From JAENVT01 sp963773085 (GTDB lineage Bacteria > Actinomycetota > Acidimicrobiia > Acidimicrobiales > Ilumatobacteraceae): a stretch of 64,000 nucleotides of DNA. The stretch spans positions 310,001 to 374,000 of the forward strand of contig CAVYZS010000014.1 of the NCBI GenBank assembly GCA_963773085.1. The letters are read 5' to 3'. The position numbers and the translations under genes were made by a program. Position 1 is the stretch's first letter, and the number at the start of each line of letters is the position of its first letter. The notes below the pieces were generated by a model that saw nothing but the letters and a program-made list of their open reading frames with translations, did not search any database and had not been told where the DNA came from. Below are positions 27,908-35,096 of the stretch, piece by piece.

Positions 27908-28545
27908 GCCGGCACTTCTCGTGGCTTGCTCAGCGCGGCGCGCTGTTCGGCGATGCGGATCACCTCGCCGATACGCCGGAGGCTGGAACGGATCGGGAAC
28001 CGATGACGATCGAATCCGAGCAGCAACATCGCCTCGGATCCGATGAAGAGGTTGCCGATCAGGGTCGCCACCTCGAGCGGGCTGAACGGGCCGAGCCCAC
28101 CGAGCTCGTCCGCTGCCTCGGTTGCGACGTCGGTCAGCAGCTCGTACCAACCACCCAGCAGCGTGCGCGCCGCTTCGGCGATGTCGGGCGCCGACCAGCC
28201 GGCGGCGATCATCTCCTGGAGGACTCGAACGAATCCCGACTCGAGATCGTCCTCGAGGAAGTCACAAGCCTGTTCGTACCGACGTGACAGCGGTGCGTCC
28301 TGTGCGTACATCGACGCCTGCCGAGCAAGTCGACGGCGGTTCTCGGCCTCCAACAGCGCCAGCACCATCCCTCGCTTCGAGCCGAAGTGGTAGTGGACCT
28401 GTGACAGCGGGACGCCAGCTTCCTGAGCGATCTTGCGAGTGGACAGACCTGCGTATCCGTCGATCAACAGCCGCGCCCGAGCTGCCGTCAGGATGCTCCG
28501 CGCCGTGTCCGCTTCCTGTGTGTGCGCCGCCATCTTGACTCCCAT
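27904..28545 (-). CDS. TetR family transcriptional regulator
   Basis: A 213-residue TetR regulator. The N-terminal helix-turn-helix reads 'LSTRKIAQEAGVPLSQVHYHFGSKRGMVLALLEAE'; the remainder is a helical ligand/dimer domain. It is transcribed with the hydrolase-glycosyltransferase gene (4-base overlap) and divergently from an acyl-CoA dehydrogenase. Two near-identical palindromes in the shared intergenic region are its likely operators. The ligand is probably an acyl or aromatic CoA-type compound, but that is inference. Confidence 0.9.
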   Translation of the reverse strand: MGVKMAAHTQEADTARSILTAARARLLIDGYAGLSTRKIAQEAGVPLSQVHYHFGSKRGMVLALLEAENRRRLARQASMYAQDAPLSRRYEQACDFLEDDLESGFVRVLQEMIAAGWSAPDIAEAARTLLGGWYELLTDVATEAADELGGLGPFSPLEVATLIGNLFIGSEAMLLLGFDRHRFPIRSSLRRIGEVIRIAEQRAALSKPREVPA

Positions 28546-28554
28546 CCTGACTAT

Positions 28555-28659
28555 CTCGGTCGATCGATCGAATCCAGTGTTGCAAATCGAACCGTGTCAG
28601 TCAAGCTCTTGACAAGGTTTAGGAGGTCGCGATATTGCCGATTCGGTCGATCGACCGAA
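28555..28659. promoter_or_regulatory. Divergent promoters with two TetR operator palindromes
   Basis: A perfect 18-bp palindrome TTCGGTCGATCGACCGAA lies at 28642-28659, and a 16/18 match CTCGGTCGATCGATCGAA at 28555-28572. Between them, TTGACA (28609-28614) with TATTGC (28633-28638) forms the rightward promoter, and TTGACT (28604-28599) with AACACT (28581-28576) the leftward one. Each operator sits just downstream of one -10 box, as expected for TetR repression of both directions. Confidence 0.75.
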
Positions 28660-28686
28660 CTGTTCTGAACTCCAAAGGAGCCTTCC

Positions 28687-29130
28687 ATGACCGCAACCGA
28701 AACTCGAACCGAAGTTCTCAGCGAAGAGATGCTGGCCCGATTCGACCAACGAGCGCCCCTCTACGACCGCGAGAACCGCTTCTTCACCGAAGACTTCGAA
28801 GAGCTGCGCGCCGCCGGATACCTCGCTGCTTCTCTCCCCACCGAGTACGGCGGCGCCGGGCTGAGCCTCGCCGAGATCAACCGGATGCAGCGTCGCATCG
28901 CCTACGTCGCGCCGGCCACGACGGTCGCCGTGAACATGCACCATTACTTCGTCGGATTGTGTGCAGACCTCCATCGTGCCGGCGACCCATCCGGTGACTG
29001 GGTGCTCGAGCGAGCTGCCGACGGTCACGTCTTCGCCGCGGGACACGCCGCAAGCAGCGGTTTGCGTCTCGTATCCACGTCGCTTTGGCCATCAACTGTC
29101 GGTACTCACACGCCGATACACATGATGTGA
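28687..29130 (+). pseudogene. Truncated acyl-CoA dehydrogenase (N-terminal fragment)
   Basis: The first 118 or so residues are a normal acyl-CoA dehydrogenase N-terminal domain (EELRAAGYLAASLPTEYGGAGLSL, and VAVNMHHYFVGL up to GHVFAAGHAASSG). Then, near base 29045, similarity stops and 30 unrelated codons lead to a stop. The flavin-binding middle domain and the C-terminal helical domain with the catalytic base are absent, and I do not find them elsewhere in the window. The promoter, operator and ribosome site (AAAGGAG) are intact. This looks like loss of the 3' part at a rearrangement junction, not a single frameshift. Confidence 0.7.
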
Positions 29131-29203
29131 CTGGTTTCCATCCGTCCCCGTGCCCGCCCGAGCGAATAGGATTGCCCGGCAATGAGTCCGCGGGAATGAC
29201 ACG

Positions 29204-29503
29204 GTGAGGTACCACTCGGCGATATTCGAGGATGAGCTCGTGGCAGTCGTTCGTGGCACATTCGACGGCAGCCTTGCGCCAATGGTCCACGCTGACCTCG
29301 CGGCAGCGTTCGAAGTCGGGGTCAAGCGGGTTGTCATCGACCTCTGCGACGCCACGCTCGTCGACGAAGGGGCAATGGCTGTCCTGGCCGCGGCCACCGT
29401 GGTTGCCATCAACAACGGCGGCCAGTTGTTCCTGGCGATGGAGTCAGATCGTGTCGTCGAGATCTTCGATGCCTCGCTCGTCCGGGCGGTCTTCGAGCGC
29501 TGA
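29204..29503 (+). CDS. STAS-domain protein (anti-sigma antagonist-like)
   Basis: A 99-residue single STAS domain: 'VAVVRGTFDGSLAPMVHADLAAAFEVGVKRVVIDLCDATLVDEGAMAVLAAA'. In SpoIIAA-type antagonists the loop after the third strand is DSSGL with a phosphorylatable serine. Here it is DEGAM, so the regulatory serine is gone and a glutamate occupies the loop. It may be constitutively active or belong to a different phosphorelay. The last 60 bases overlap the oppositely transcribed inhibitor gene. No partner kinase or sigma factor is adjacent. Confidence 0.75.
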   Translation: MRYHSAIFEDELVAVVRGTFDGSLAPMVHADLAAAFEVGVKRVVIDLCDATLVDEGAMAVLAAATVVAINNGGQLFLAMESDRVVEIFDASLVRAVFER

Positions 29504-29827
29504 TCCCCCGCTTGGCGTGGACGCGATGCGAACCTCGAACTGGTCCTCGGGTTGGCCCGCCTGTTCCCAAGACCGGCGCAACTCCATCGCCAGCCGGCCG
29601 CTCGGTGATCCACGCACCACGAATCTGAACCGGTGCAGACCCTGAGACCCGGGGATGACGGGCGCGGGGCTGACGACATCGTCATCGAGCAACTCGATGG
29701 TGTCGGGCAGCCCCGCAACTGACCACTGGTAGCCAGTACTCGCATTCTCCACCAGGCGCACCTCGAACGTGTCGCCATCGGTCAGCAACAGCTCGGCGCC
29801 ACTGTCGGTGGAGTGGAGGACCTTCAC
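29444..29827 (-). CDS. Chagasin-type cysteine peptidase inhibitor (I42 family)
   Basis: A 127-residue I42 inhibitor. The three chagasin loops are recognisable: NASTGYQW (loop 2, usually NPTTGY.W), GSQGLHRFRF (loop 4 region, G.xG...F) and RRSWE (RPW-like loop 6). No signal peptide is seen. It is encoded 434 bases from a papain-family peptidase, which is the class of enzyme chagasins block. The two are separated only by one small gene on the same strand, so an enzyme-inhibitor pairing is likely. Its 3' end overlaps the STAS gene for 60 bases. Confidence 0.8.
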   Translation of the reverse strand: MKVLHSTDSGAELLLTDGDTFEVRLVENASTGYQWSVAGLPDTIELLDDDVVSPAPVIPGSQGLHRFRFVVRGSPSGRLAMELRRSWEQAGQPEDQFEVRIASTPSGGSALEDRPDERGIEDLDDTI

Positions 29828-29836
29828 CGGCTCATC

Positions 29837-30250
29837 TCACCACAGATAGATGGCGTCGATCGCCCCGCCAGCTCCCTCGTAGGCGTGAACGATCCCGCCT
29901 CCGAGCCGAGCCCCTGAGGTCAAGAGTCCCATGCCGCGAGCGGCCACGTCCCCGGTCTGGGTGGACTGCTTCCATCCGATACCTCCATCGTAGTACGCCC
30001 AGGCGTCCATCGCTCCCGTCGTCTGCCAGAGCATCAGGACGTGCTTGTTGGTGATCCACCCCGCCGCTGCCGCCGAAGCCATCGCACCGGCGGCGGTCCC
30101 AGGCGGCTCGAATGTTGGCCGGTCCAGCTCGGAGACCACTGCTGTCGCCGTGGTTCCGGTCTGTGCCATGGCCAATTCCGCCGCAGTCGGATCCGGTGGG
30201 CGGTTGGCCGCCTCGACCGGAATCTCGTTGGGTCGTGTCTTGGTTGCCAT
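29837..30250 (-). CDS. Uncharacterised small protein in the peptidase operon
   Basis: A 137-residue protein with no family I recognise. Residues 1-55 are alanine/proline-rich and likely disordered. The rest has short beta strands: 'ITNKHVLMLWQTTGAMDAWAYYDGGIGWKQ' and the ending 'HAYEGAGGAIDAIYLW'. The tail resembles the C-terminal extension of the neighbouring cysteine peptidase (GWVYVQDRGWLKV, LFENGGTVEISLVY) in spacing of Trp/Tyr and final hydrophobic ending, so both may carry a related beta-module. It lies 11 bases downstream of the peptidase gene and 9 bases upstream of the inhibitor gene. Confidence 0.6.
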   Translation of the reverse strand: MATKTRPNEIPVEAANRPPDPTAAELAMAQTGTTATAVVSELDRPTFEPPGTAAGAMASAAAAGWITNKHVLMLWQTTGAMDAWAYYDGGIGWKQSTQTGDVAARGMGLLTSGARLGGGIVHAYEGAGGAIDAIYLW

Positions 30251-30261
30251 CGTGGGTCCTT

Positions 30262-31380
30262 TCAGTACACCAGCGAGATCTCGACGGTCCCGCCGTTCTC
30301 GAACAAGTTGACAGGACGGTTGCCGACCTTGGAGGCGACCAGGTCGGTCAGCATCAGCTCATGCGCTGAGTCGTTCGCTGGAGTGACCTTCAGCCATCCA
30401 CGATCCTGCACGTAGACCCAGCCGCTGCGTGGCGAGTTGGCGTGATAGCAGCCGACCACTTTGGTCTGTCCGGTCCACATGCGCAACGAGACGGCGTCGG
30501 CTCCGTGCACTTCCCACGTCTCGATGCCACATTCCCCGTAACCGATCTGGAACCAGCCACCATCACCCCAGCCGGCGCTCCAGCTGTTCTTGGCGATCCA
30601 GCAACCGCGGGCGTCGTCGTAGCCGACGAGGGAGACACAGTGACCACCAGCGGCTCCTCCGGTCACGTGTCGGTACACCCCGGTCTTGTAGCTGAAGAAG
30701 TCCTGATAGACGACGAAGCAGGCAGACACCGCTCCATGGGTGGAGATGTGGTCCTTGATCGCCGCAGGGTTTCCGGTCAGCGCCTGGTACGACGTCACCC
30801 GGGCCAGGCGGTTGGGCCAATCGGCATTGAGGGTCGCGCCGCCGGAGTTGCCCGGTGTGTACGGGAAGTAGTCCTCGAACGTGACGCCGATGTTCTGACA
30901 GAACATGAAGGCCCGGCTCGGCAGCCATCCGGTGGCACAGGTCGCGCCATCGCTGTTGCCGTGCACGTAGAAGAGGTGTGCCTCTGACAGATCTGGATTG
31001 AAGTTCGGTGCGCCGCGCATGAGCGCAGCAGTGGTTTCCATCGTCGCGACGGTGCCGAAGGCGACACACGATCCGCACGAACCCTGGTCTTTGACAGGCG
31101 TCGTGTAGTCGGCCCCGCCGATGTTGCGGGCGTCGAACGCCGCCGGAGCCCCGACGGACGACGCCGCCAGCGCTTCCTTGGCGGTCGCCAGCGCGCTGGC
31201 GGAGGCGATCATCCTGTTCATCTCGGGTTCCGGTGGCAACTCGACGCCGAGTCGAATGTCACGCTCGCTCTCGGTCAGGATCGTCATCGAGGTCGCGCCC
31301 GACACCCACGGGTTGCCGAGGCTGGCGAGGCTTGTTGTCACCTCGTCAAGATCCACCGGCTTCATGGCTGGAGTGGCCAT
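30262..31380 (-). CDS. Papain-family (C1) cysteine peptidase
   Basis: A 372-residue C1 peptidase. The catalytic residues are intact: Gln99 and Cys105 in DQGSCGSCVAFG, His247 in GGHCVSLVGYDD, and Asn265 in WIAKNSWSAGWGDGGWFQIG. An N-terminal 75-residue segment (LGNPWVSGATSMTILTE, LGVELPPEPE) could be a propeptide. A C-terminal 75-residue extension follows the catalytic domain. There is no signal peptide or membrane segment, unusual for a papain homologue, so it may act in the cytoplasm or use another export route. ATG 31380 is preferred because GGAGGAAG precedes it. It is encoded between a SARP regulator and an I42 inhibitor. Confidence 0.88.
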   Translation of the reverse strand: MATPAMKPVDLDEVTTSLASLGNPWVSGATSMTILTESERDIRLGVELPPEPEMNRMIASASALATAKEALAASSVGAPAAFDARNIGGADYTTPVKDQGSCGSCVAFGTVATMETTAALMRGAPNFNPDLSEAHLFYVHGNSDGATCATGWLPSRAFMFCQNIGVTFEDYFPYTPGNSGGATLNADWPNRLARVTSYQALTGNPAAIKDHISTHGAVSACFVVYQDFFSYKTGVYRHVTGGAAGGHCVSLVGYDDARGCWIAKNSWSAGWGDGGWFQIGYGECGIETWEVHGADAVSLRMWTGQTKVVGCYHANSPRSGWVYVQDRGWLKVTPANDSAHELMLTDLVASKVGNRPVNLFENGGTVEISLVY

Positions 31381-31486
31381 GTCTTCCTCCTTCCGGTTCA
31401 TGCCCGGCGGCCGGGCCGACCACCGGACAACTCTTGGTTGCCCTGGCAGGTTGGCGAGCCGTTGTCACTACACTGTCACCCGCTCG

Positions 31487-31717
31487 TTACGACGACGGCC
31501 GCCGCGATCGTGCTGCGAGAACTGTCAGCGCCTCGTGCACCACGGCACATACCTGATCGACGGAGGTCGACGACAACGTGGTCATCGACCCGTTCGCTTC
31601 GACAACACGGATGACCACCCGAAGTGGAGATGGATGGTCCTCCATCCAGGCGCTGACGCACACGACAACCTGCTGTTCGGTGAGCGCCTGGCCGGCGGCG
31701 CCGAGATCGAAGGCCAT
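31487..31717 (-). CDS. Uncharacterised 76-residue protein
   Basis: A small protein 'MAFDLGAAGQALTEQQVVVCV..WMEDHPSPLRVVIRVVEANGSMTTLSSTSVDQVCAVVHEALTVLA' with a beta-beta-helix look. No family recognised. It sits between the SARP regulator and the cysteine peptidase on the same strand. A 12-bp palindrome ACACGGCCGTGT (31730-31741) lies just upstream of the chosen ATG. An in-frame GTG at 31744 is an alternative start. Confidence 0.45.
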   Translation of the reverse strand: MAFDLGAAGQALTEQQVVVCVSAWMEDHPSPLRVVIRVVEANGSMTTLSSTSVDQVCAVVHEALTVLAARSRRPSS

Positions 31718-31769
31718 GACGTACCGACAACACGGCCGTGTCACCGATGCGTCACGGCGCCGTCACTCG

Positions 31770-32516
31770 TCAACCCTCGACGACTACTCCGACAAGTGCC
31801 GCCAGCGCCGATGAAGGTTCCAGGCCTAGTTCGTCATGCATGATGGTTTCGTAGGTGTGGTATTGACGCAATGCTTCGGGCCGGTTGCCCTCCGCGAGGT
31901 ATGTCTCGATCAGCGTCCGGTGCGCGGTCTCACGTAGTGGGTCGGCTCGCACGGCAGCCAGGCCGGCCTCAGCCGCGCTCGAGCAATCTCCCGCTCGGCG
32001 AAGGATGCCGGCCAGCGATTCGAGGGCATGCAACCGGATCTGCCGCCAGCGCTCTCGATTCAACACGATCCAGTCGTCGTACCAGTCGGGGAGCAACTCT
32101 TCTTCGAACCGAACGATGAGCGACGCAGCGTCTGCGGGCAGACGCCCGTCCTTCAAGCCGTGTGCGGCATCGACGAGGCCGTGAATATCCACGACTACCG
32201 AAGGTGCCAGGCTCACGTGTGAACCCGTTGCATCGACAGCACCTCCAGTCGTCGAACTGACTCGCCACAGTGCCGAACGCAACGAGCCATTCGATCGTGT
32301 CTCGGAGGTGTCAGGCCACAGCGAGCCGGCGACCATGCATCGCCGAACCGGGTGTTCCTGCAGCGCCAGGTAGGCCAACACCCGCTCACCAGTGGCCGGA
32401 AGAGGGATTGGCGCACCACCGAGGTGAGCGAGCTGAAATCCTTCCAGGAGGCGCAGGGACAGCGACGGTGGAGGCACCAACCCTCGTGTTGCCACTGTCG
32501 ACGACGCCTGATGCAC
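31770..32516 (-). CDS. SARP-like transcriptional activator (BTAD domain)
   Basis: A 248-residue regulator with an N-terminal winged-helix OmpR-like domain (LRLLEGFQLAHLGGAPIPLPATGERVLAYLALQ, then LWPDTSETRSNGSLRSALWRV) and a C-terminal bacterial transcriptional activation domain (about residues 110-245, with the TPR-like RADPLRETAHRTLIETYLAEGNRPEALRQYHTYE). This is the short SARP form without ATPase. Its position at the head of the peptidase-inhibitor gene set suggests it controls that set. SARPs bind direct heptamer repeats, but I could not identify one with confidence. Confidence 0.85.
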   Translation of the reverse strand: MHQASSTVATRGLVPPPSLSLRLLEGFQLAHLGGAPIPLPATGERVLAYLALQEHPVRRCMVAGSLWPDTSETRSNGSLRSALWRVSSTTGGAVDATGSHVSLAPSVVVDIHGLVDAAHGLKDGRLPADAASLIVRFEEELLPDWYDDWIVLNRERWRQIRLHALESLAGILRRAGDCSSAAEAGLAAVRADPLRETAHRTLIETYLAEGNRPEALRQYHTYETIMHDELGLEPSSALAALVGVVVEG

Positions 32517-32865
32517 GCGGTCTCCCGAGTCTCTGCCGTCCCGTGGAGCACCGTGTCACGACACGACGACGTCGTCAAGGGACATTTGATCGTCCAGTTG
32601 GCCCAGTTGGCCCAGTTGGGTCAGTTCTCGTGCTCAGGTTGCGTCGGTCAGCAGATTGTCAGCGGGGCTTGCTGGGCCTCGTCGGAGCGTTCACTGGTCG
32701 AACACCGGGCACTTCTCACCGATCCTGGGCATTGACCACCAAAGCTGCGCCGAACTTCGTGCCGGCTATCTAGCCCTCACCGGTTCGAACCCGATCCACG
32801 GCCTCACCAAGATCTGCTCTGGGTCGAGGACAGCCCACTCGGGCCCGACGTGATCGAGCACGCGG
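32517..32865. other. Gene-free 349-bp interval with a short tandem repeat
   Basis: No credible coding frame. It contains three tandem 9-bp units CCAGTTGGC/CCAGTTGGC/CCAGTTGGG at 32594-32620. It separates the SARP gene from the end of the channel gene, both on the minus strand, so it should contain the SARP promoter; no convincing -35/-10 pair was found. Confidence 0.5.
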
Positions 32866-33411
32866 CTAGCCCTCCGGGTTGGGGTCGTCGAGCGGCCCGG
32901 TTATCTGGTGTCGTTCCTTGCCGACCTCGACGGCGCGTGCGATCACGCGTATGCCCAGGCCGAGCAGGACGAGGTCGAGGATCATCTGCGCCGACACAAC
33001 GAGCCTTGCCGAGTCAGTCGTTGCGGCGATGTCACCGAATCCGACCGTTGAGAGCACGGTGATGGTGAAATAGAGGGCGTCGGAGCGGCTCAGCGACGCG
33101 GTGTTGAAGCTCGCCGGGGTGGCCTGTGCCATCAGGAAGTAGCTCGATGCGAAGAGCACGACGAACAACGGGATGGTGCTGGCCAATGCCTCCATGGCCC
33201 TGATATAAGGATGCGTCGAGTTGAGGATCGACCGAATCTGGGCGACGGTTACGGCGACCAGGATCACCAGACCAGCGGTCAACGGAATCCAAATGGAAAC
33301 GTCGATGTTGTCGAGTGGGATCACGTAATAGAGCGCGATGAGCGCGGCCGAGGTGCCGAAGATACGCAGCATGGTGAAGGTGTACAACCGTCGTTTCTCG
33401 GTCTGCGACAC
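32866..33411 (-). CDS. Potassium-channel-like membrane protein
   Basis: A 181-residue protein with three hydrophobic segments, a pore loop and a fourth segment. The pore reads 'ALYFTITVLSTVGFGDIAAT', where TVGFGD is the K+ selectivity filter signature (TVGYGD with Phe for Tyr). Segments are near residues 13-29, 32-53, 68-88 and 118-140. A GTG start at 33411 is chosen because GGAGG precedes it and upstream codons overlap the TIR gene. It is 35 bases downstream of a TIR-domain protein on the same strand, so a common transcript is likely. No cytoplasmic RCK domain is present. Confidence 0.75.
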   Translation of the reverse strand: MSQTEKRRLYTFTMLRIFGTSAALIALYYVIPLDNIDVSIWIPLTAGLVILVAVTVAQIRSILNSTHPYIRAMEALASTIPLFVVLFASSYFLMAQATPASFNTASLSRSDALYFTITVLSTVGFGDIAATTDSARLVVSAQMILDLVLLGLGIRVIARAVEVGKERHQITGPLDDPNPEG

Positions 33412-33446
33412 TGTTGCTCGGACCTCCGGATCGTGGTGCGAGCAGG

Positions 33447-35030
33447 CTAGTGCGCTGCCACTCCGGCCTGCGGATGCGCCACGCGGAATGCGGCGATGGT
33501 CGTCCACAGCGCCATCGCGGCCAGCAGCGCGTAACCCAGCGATACCAACAACGGCGGGGTCGGGTCGAGACCGAAGACCGGGGTCGCGACGATGAGCGCC
33601 CGCGTGAAGATGCTCGAAGCGGCAAACGTCGCAATGGTTGTGAGCGTGAGGCGTGCTTCGTAGGACGATCGCGTTGCCAAGAAGATGGAGACGCAAATTG
33701 GACCGAGCAGGAGGAACACGAACCACAAGGCGAACGGTGTTCTGCCCGGAGGGTAGCCATTGTCCACGAGTGCCTTGGTGGCGACCCAGTCGTCGTACAA
33801 CGCCCAGATCGACAGCGCTCCGCAGACGATGGTCATCGCGACGAACGCGGCCCTGATCTGAAGCGAACGCGGGAGCAGTGTCGACGGTCGGCGTTCGACT
33901 GCCATCGTCGCGCCGACGAGACAGGCCACCTGGATGAGACGCACGAGGAACCACAGCTGCTCGTCATATCCGGTGGTCCCGCTGGTCAGGACAGCGGATT
34001 CCAGCAATACGCTGAAGAAGACCACCGAGAGGGTGACGCCGACCAGCAGCGACCGCTGCTCGACGGGTCGGTGTTCGAACAGGAGAGGTACCCCGACCGC
34101 CAGGGTCAGTATCCACTTGCAGAGATCGACCTGCCAGTCCAGGCTCAACTCGTTGAATGGAGTCGTGTTGCTGCGGTTGACCAGGAGAGCGACGACTCCA
34201 CAGACCAGGGCGGCGATGACGAGCAGCTGCACCTTGGACAGCCCACCCGGCAGGCGGCCATCCGCCGACGAAGCGAGTTCGCGCTCTGCCGACACCGCGA
34301 CCGGAGGCAATTCGGGTCGTGGTGGATTCGTCGGCACTGACTCGACCTCAGACGCCTCGTCGACATCCGACGGGGACGTTGCGGCCCGCGGTTCAGCCAG
34401 ACGGAGTTGACGGGAGATCGCATCCAGACGAGCGCGTTCCAGCTCGATCTCCCGCTTGGCTGCGGCCTCCTCCAGCTCAGCGAGCCGCGCCCGAGCCGCT
34501 CGTTCCTCCTCGCGAAGCTGTTCGGCGAGCCGAACACGGTCGGCGGCGACGACATCGCGGATCGCCTCGACGAGCCGTGTGCAGTCCCGCCGAAAAGTCG
34601 GATCCCCGTGCACCCAGACGGCATTGATCTCGGTGAGCGGCCGGAGCTCCGCAGGCAGAGCCTCTGATGGAGGCATCGACGTGCCTTCCATCAGCGCAGG
34701 GATCACCGGCTTGCGCTGCCGCAGGGCTTCGGCCAACTCGAGGTACACGAAGTCCGCCTGGTCATTGCCGGCACCGCGCCCACCCCAGTTCGGCCCGATC
34801 ACGGCCACGACCACATCAACCTCATTGAGCGTGTTCAGGATGACATCTCGGAAGTTCGTGCCTGGCGGAATCGAGTCGATGTCGCGAAAGACTCTGTCAT
34901 CACCGAATTCCGTACACAGCCGATCATGCAACCGCCCGATGAAATGGTGATCATCCGCTCGCCGATACGACATGAACACGCGCACCGGTGCTCTGCCCTC
35001 ACCAACAGGTGTGAGGTGATCGCTACTCAC
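33447..35030 (-). CDS. TIR-domain protein with coiled coil and polytopic membrane domain
   Basis: A 527-residue protein. Residues 15 to about 140 are a bacterial TIR domain: VFMSYRRADDHHFIGRL, VFRDIDSIPPGTNF (BB-loop region) and 'ADFVYLELAEALRQRKPVIPAL', where Glu98 sits where NAD-cleaving TIR proteins carry the catalytic glutamate. A charged coiled coil (residues 160-212: REEERAARARLAELEEAAAKREIELERA) leads to an acidic/Pro linker. About six to seven membrane segments follow, from residue 272 to the end. TIR domains act as NADases or adaptors, often in antiphage defence. Fusion to a membrane domain plus an adjacent channel gene suggests a membrane-effector role; this is inference. Confidence 0.85.
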   Translation of the reverse strand: MSSDHLTPVGEGRAPVRVFMSYRRADDHHFIGRLHDRLCTEFGDDRVFRDIDSIPPGTNFRDVILNTLNEVDVVVAVIGPNWGGRGAGNDQADFVYLELAEALRQRKPVIPALMEGTSMPPSEALPAELRPLTEINAVWVHGDPTFRRDCTRLVEAIRDVVAADRVRLAEQLREEERAARARLAELEEAAAKREIELERARLDAISRQLRLAEPRAATSPSDVDEASEVESVPTNPPRPELPPVAVSAERELASSADGRLPGGLSKVQLLVIAALVCGVVALLVNRSNTTPFNELSLDWQVDLCKWILTLAVGVPLLFEHRPVEQRSLLVGVTLSVVFFSVLLESAVLTSGTTGYDEQLWFLVRLIQVACLVGATMAVERRPSTLLPRSLQIRAAFVAMTIVCGALSIWALYDDWVATKALVDNGYPPGRTPFALWFVFLLLGPICVSIFLATRSSYEARLTLTTIATFAASSIFTRALIVATPVFGLDPTPPLLVSLGYALLAAMALWTTIAAFRVAHPQAGVAAH

Positions 35031-35096
35031 GCCCGAGATTGTCGCGCAGAACGGCTGTGGGCGCCGCGATTCGTGTGAGTACGCGAGGAAGATTGG

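Noticed and set aside
32775..32800. tRNA-like T-arm (GGTTCGAACC) in the intergenic region
   Set aside because: The arms do not form a five-base T-stem in either orientation and no matching D-arm, anticodon arm or acceptor stem is present; I found no other tRNA or rRNA signature in the window.
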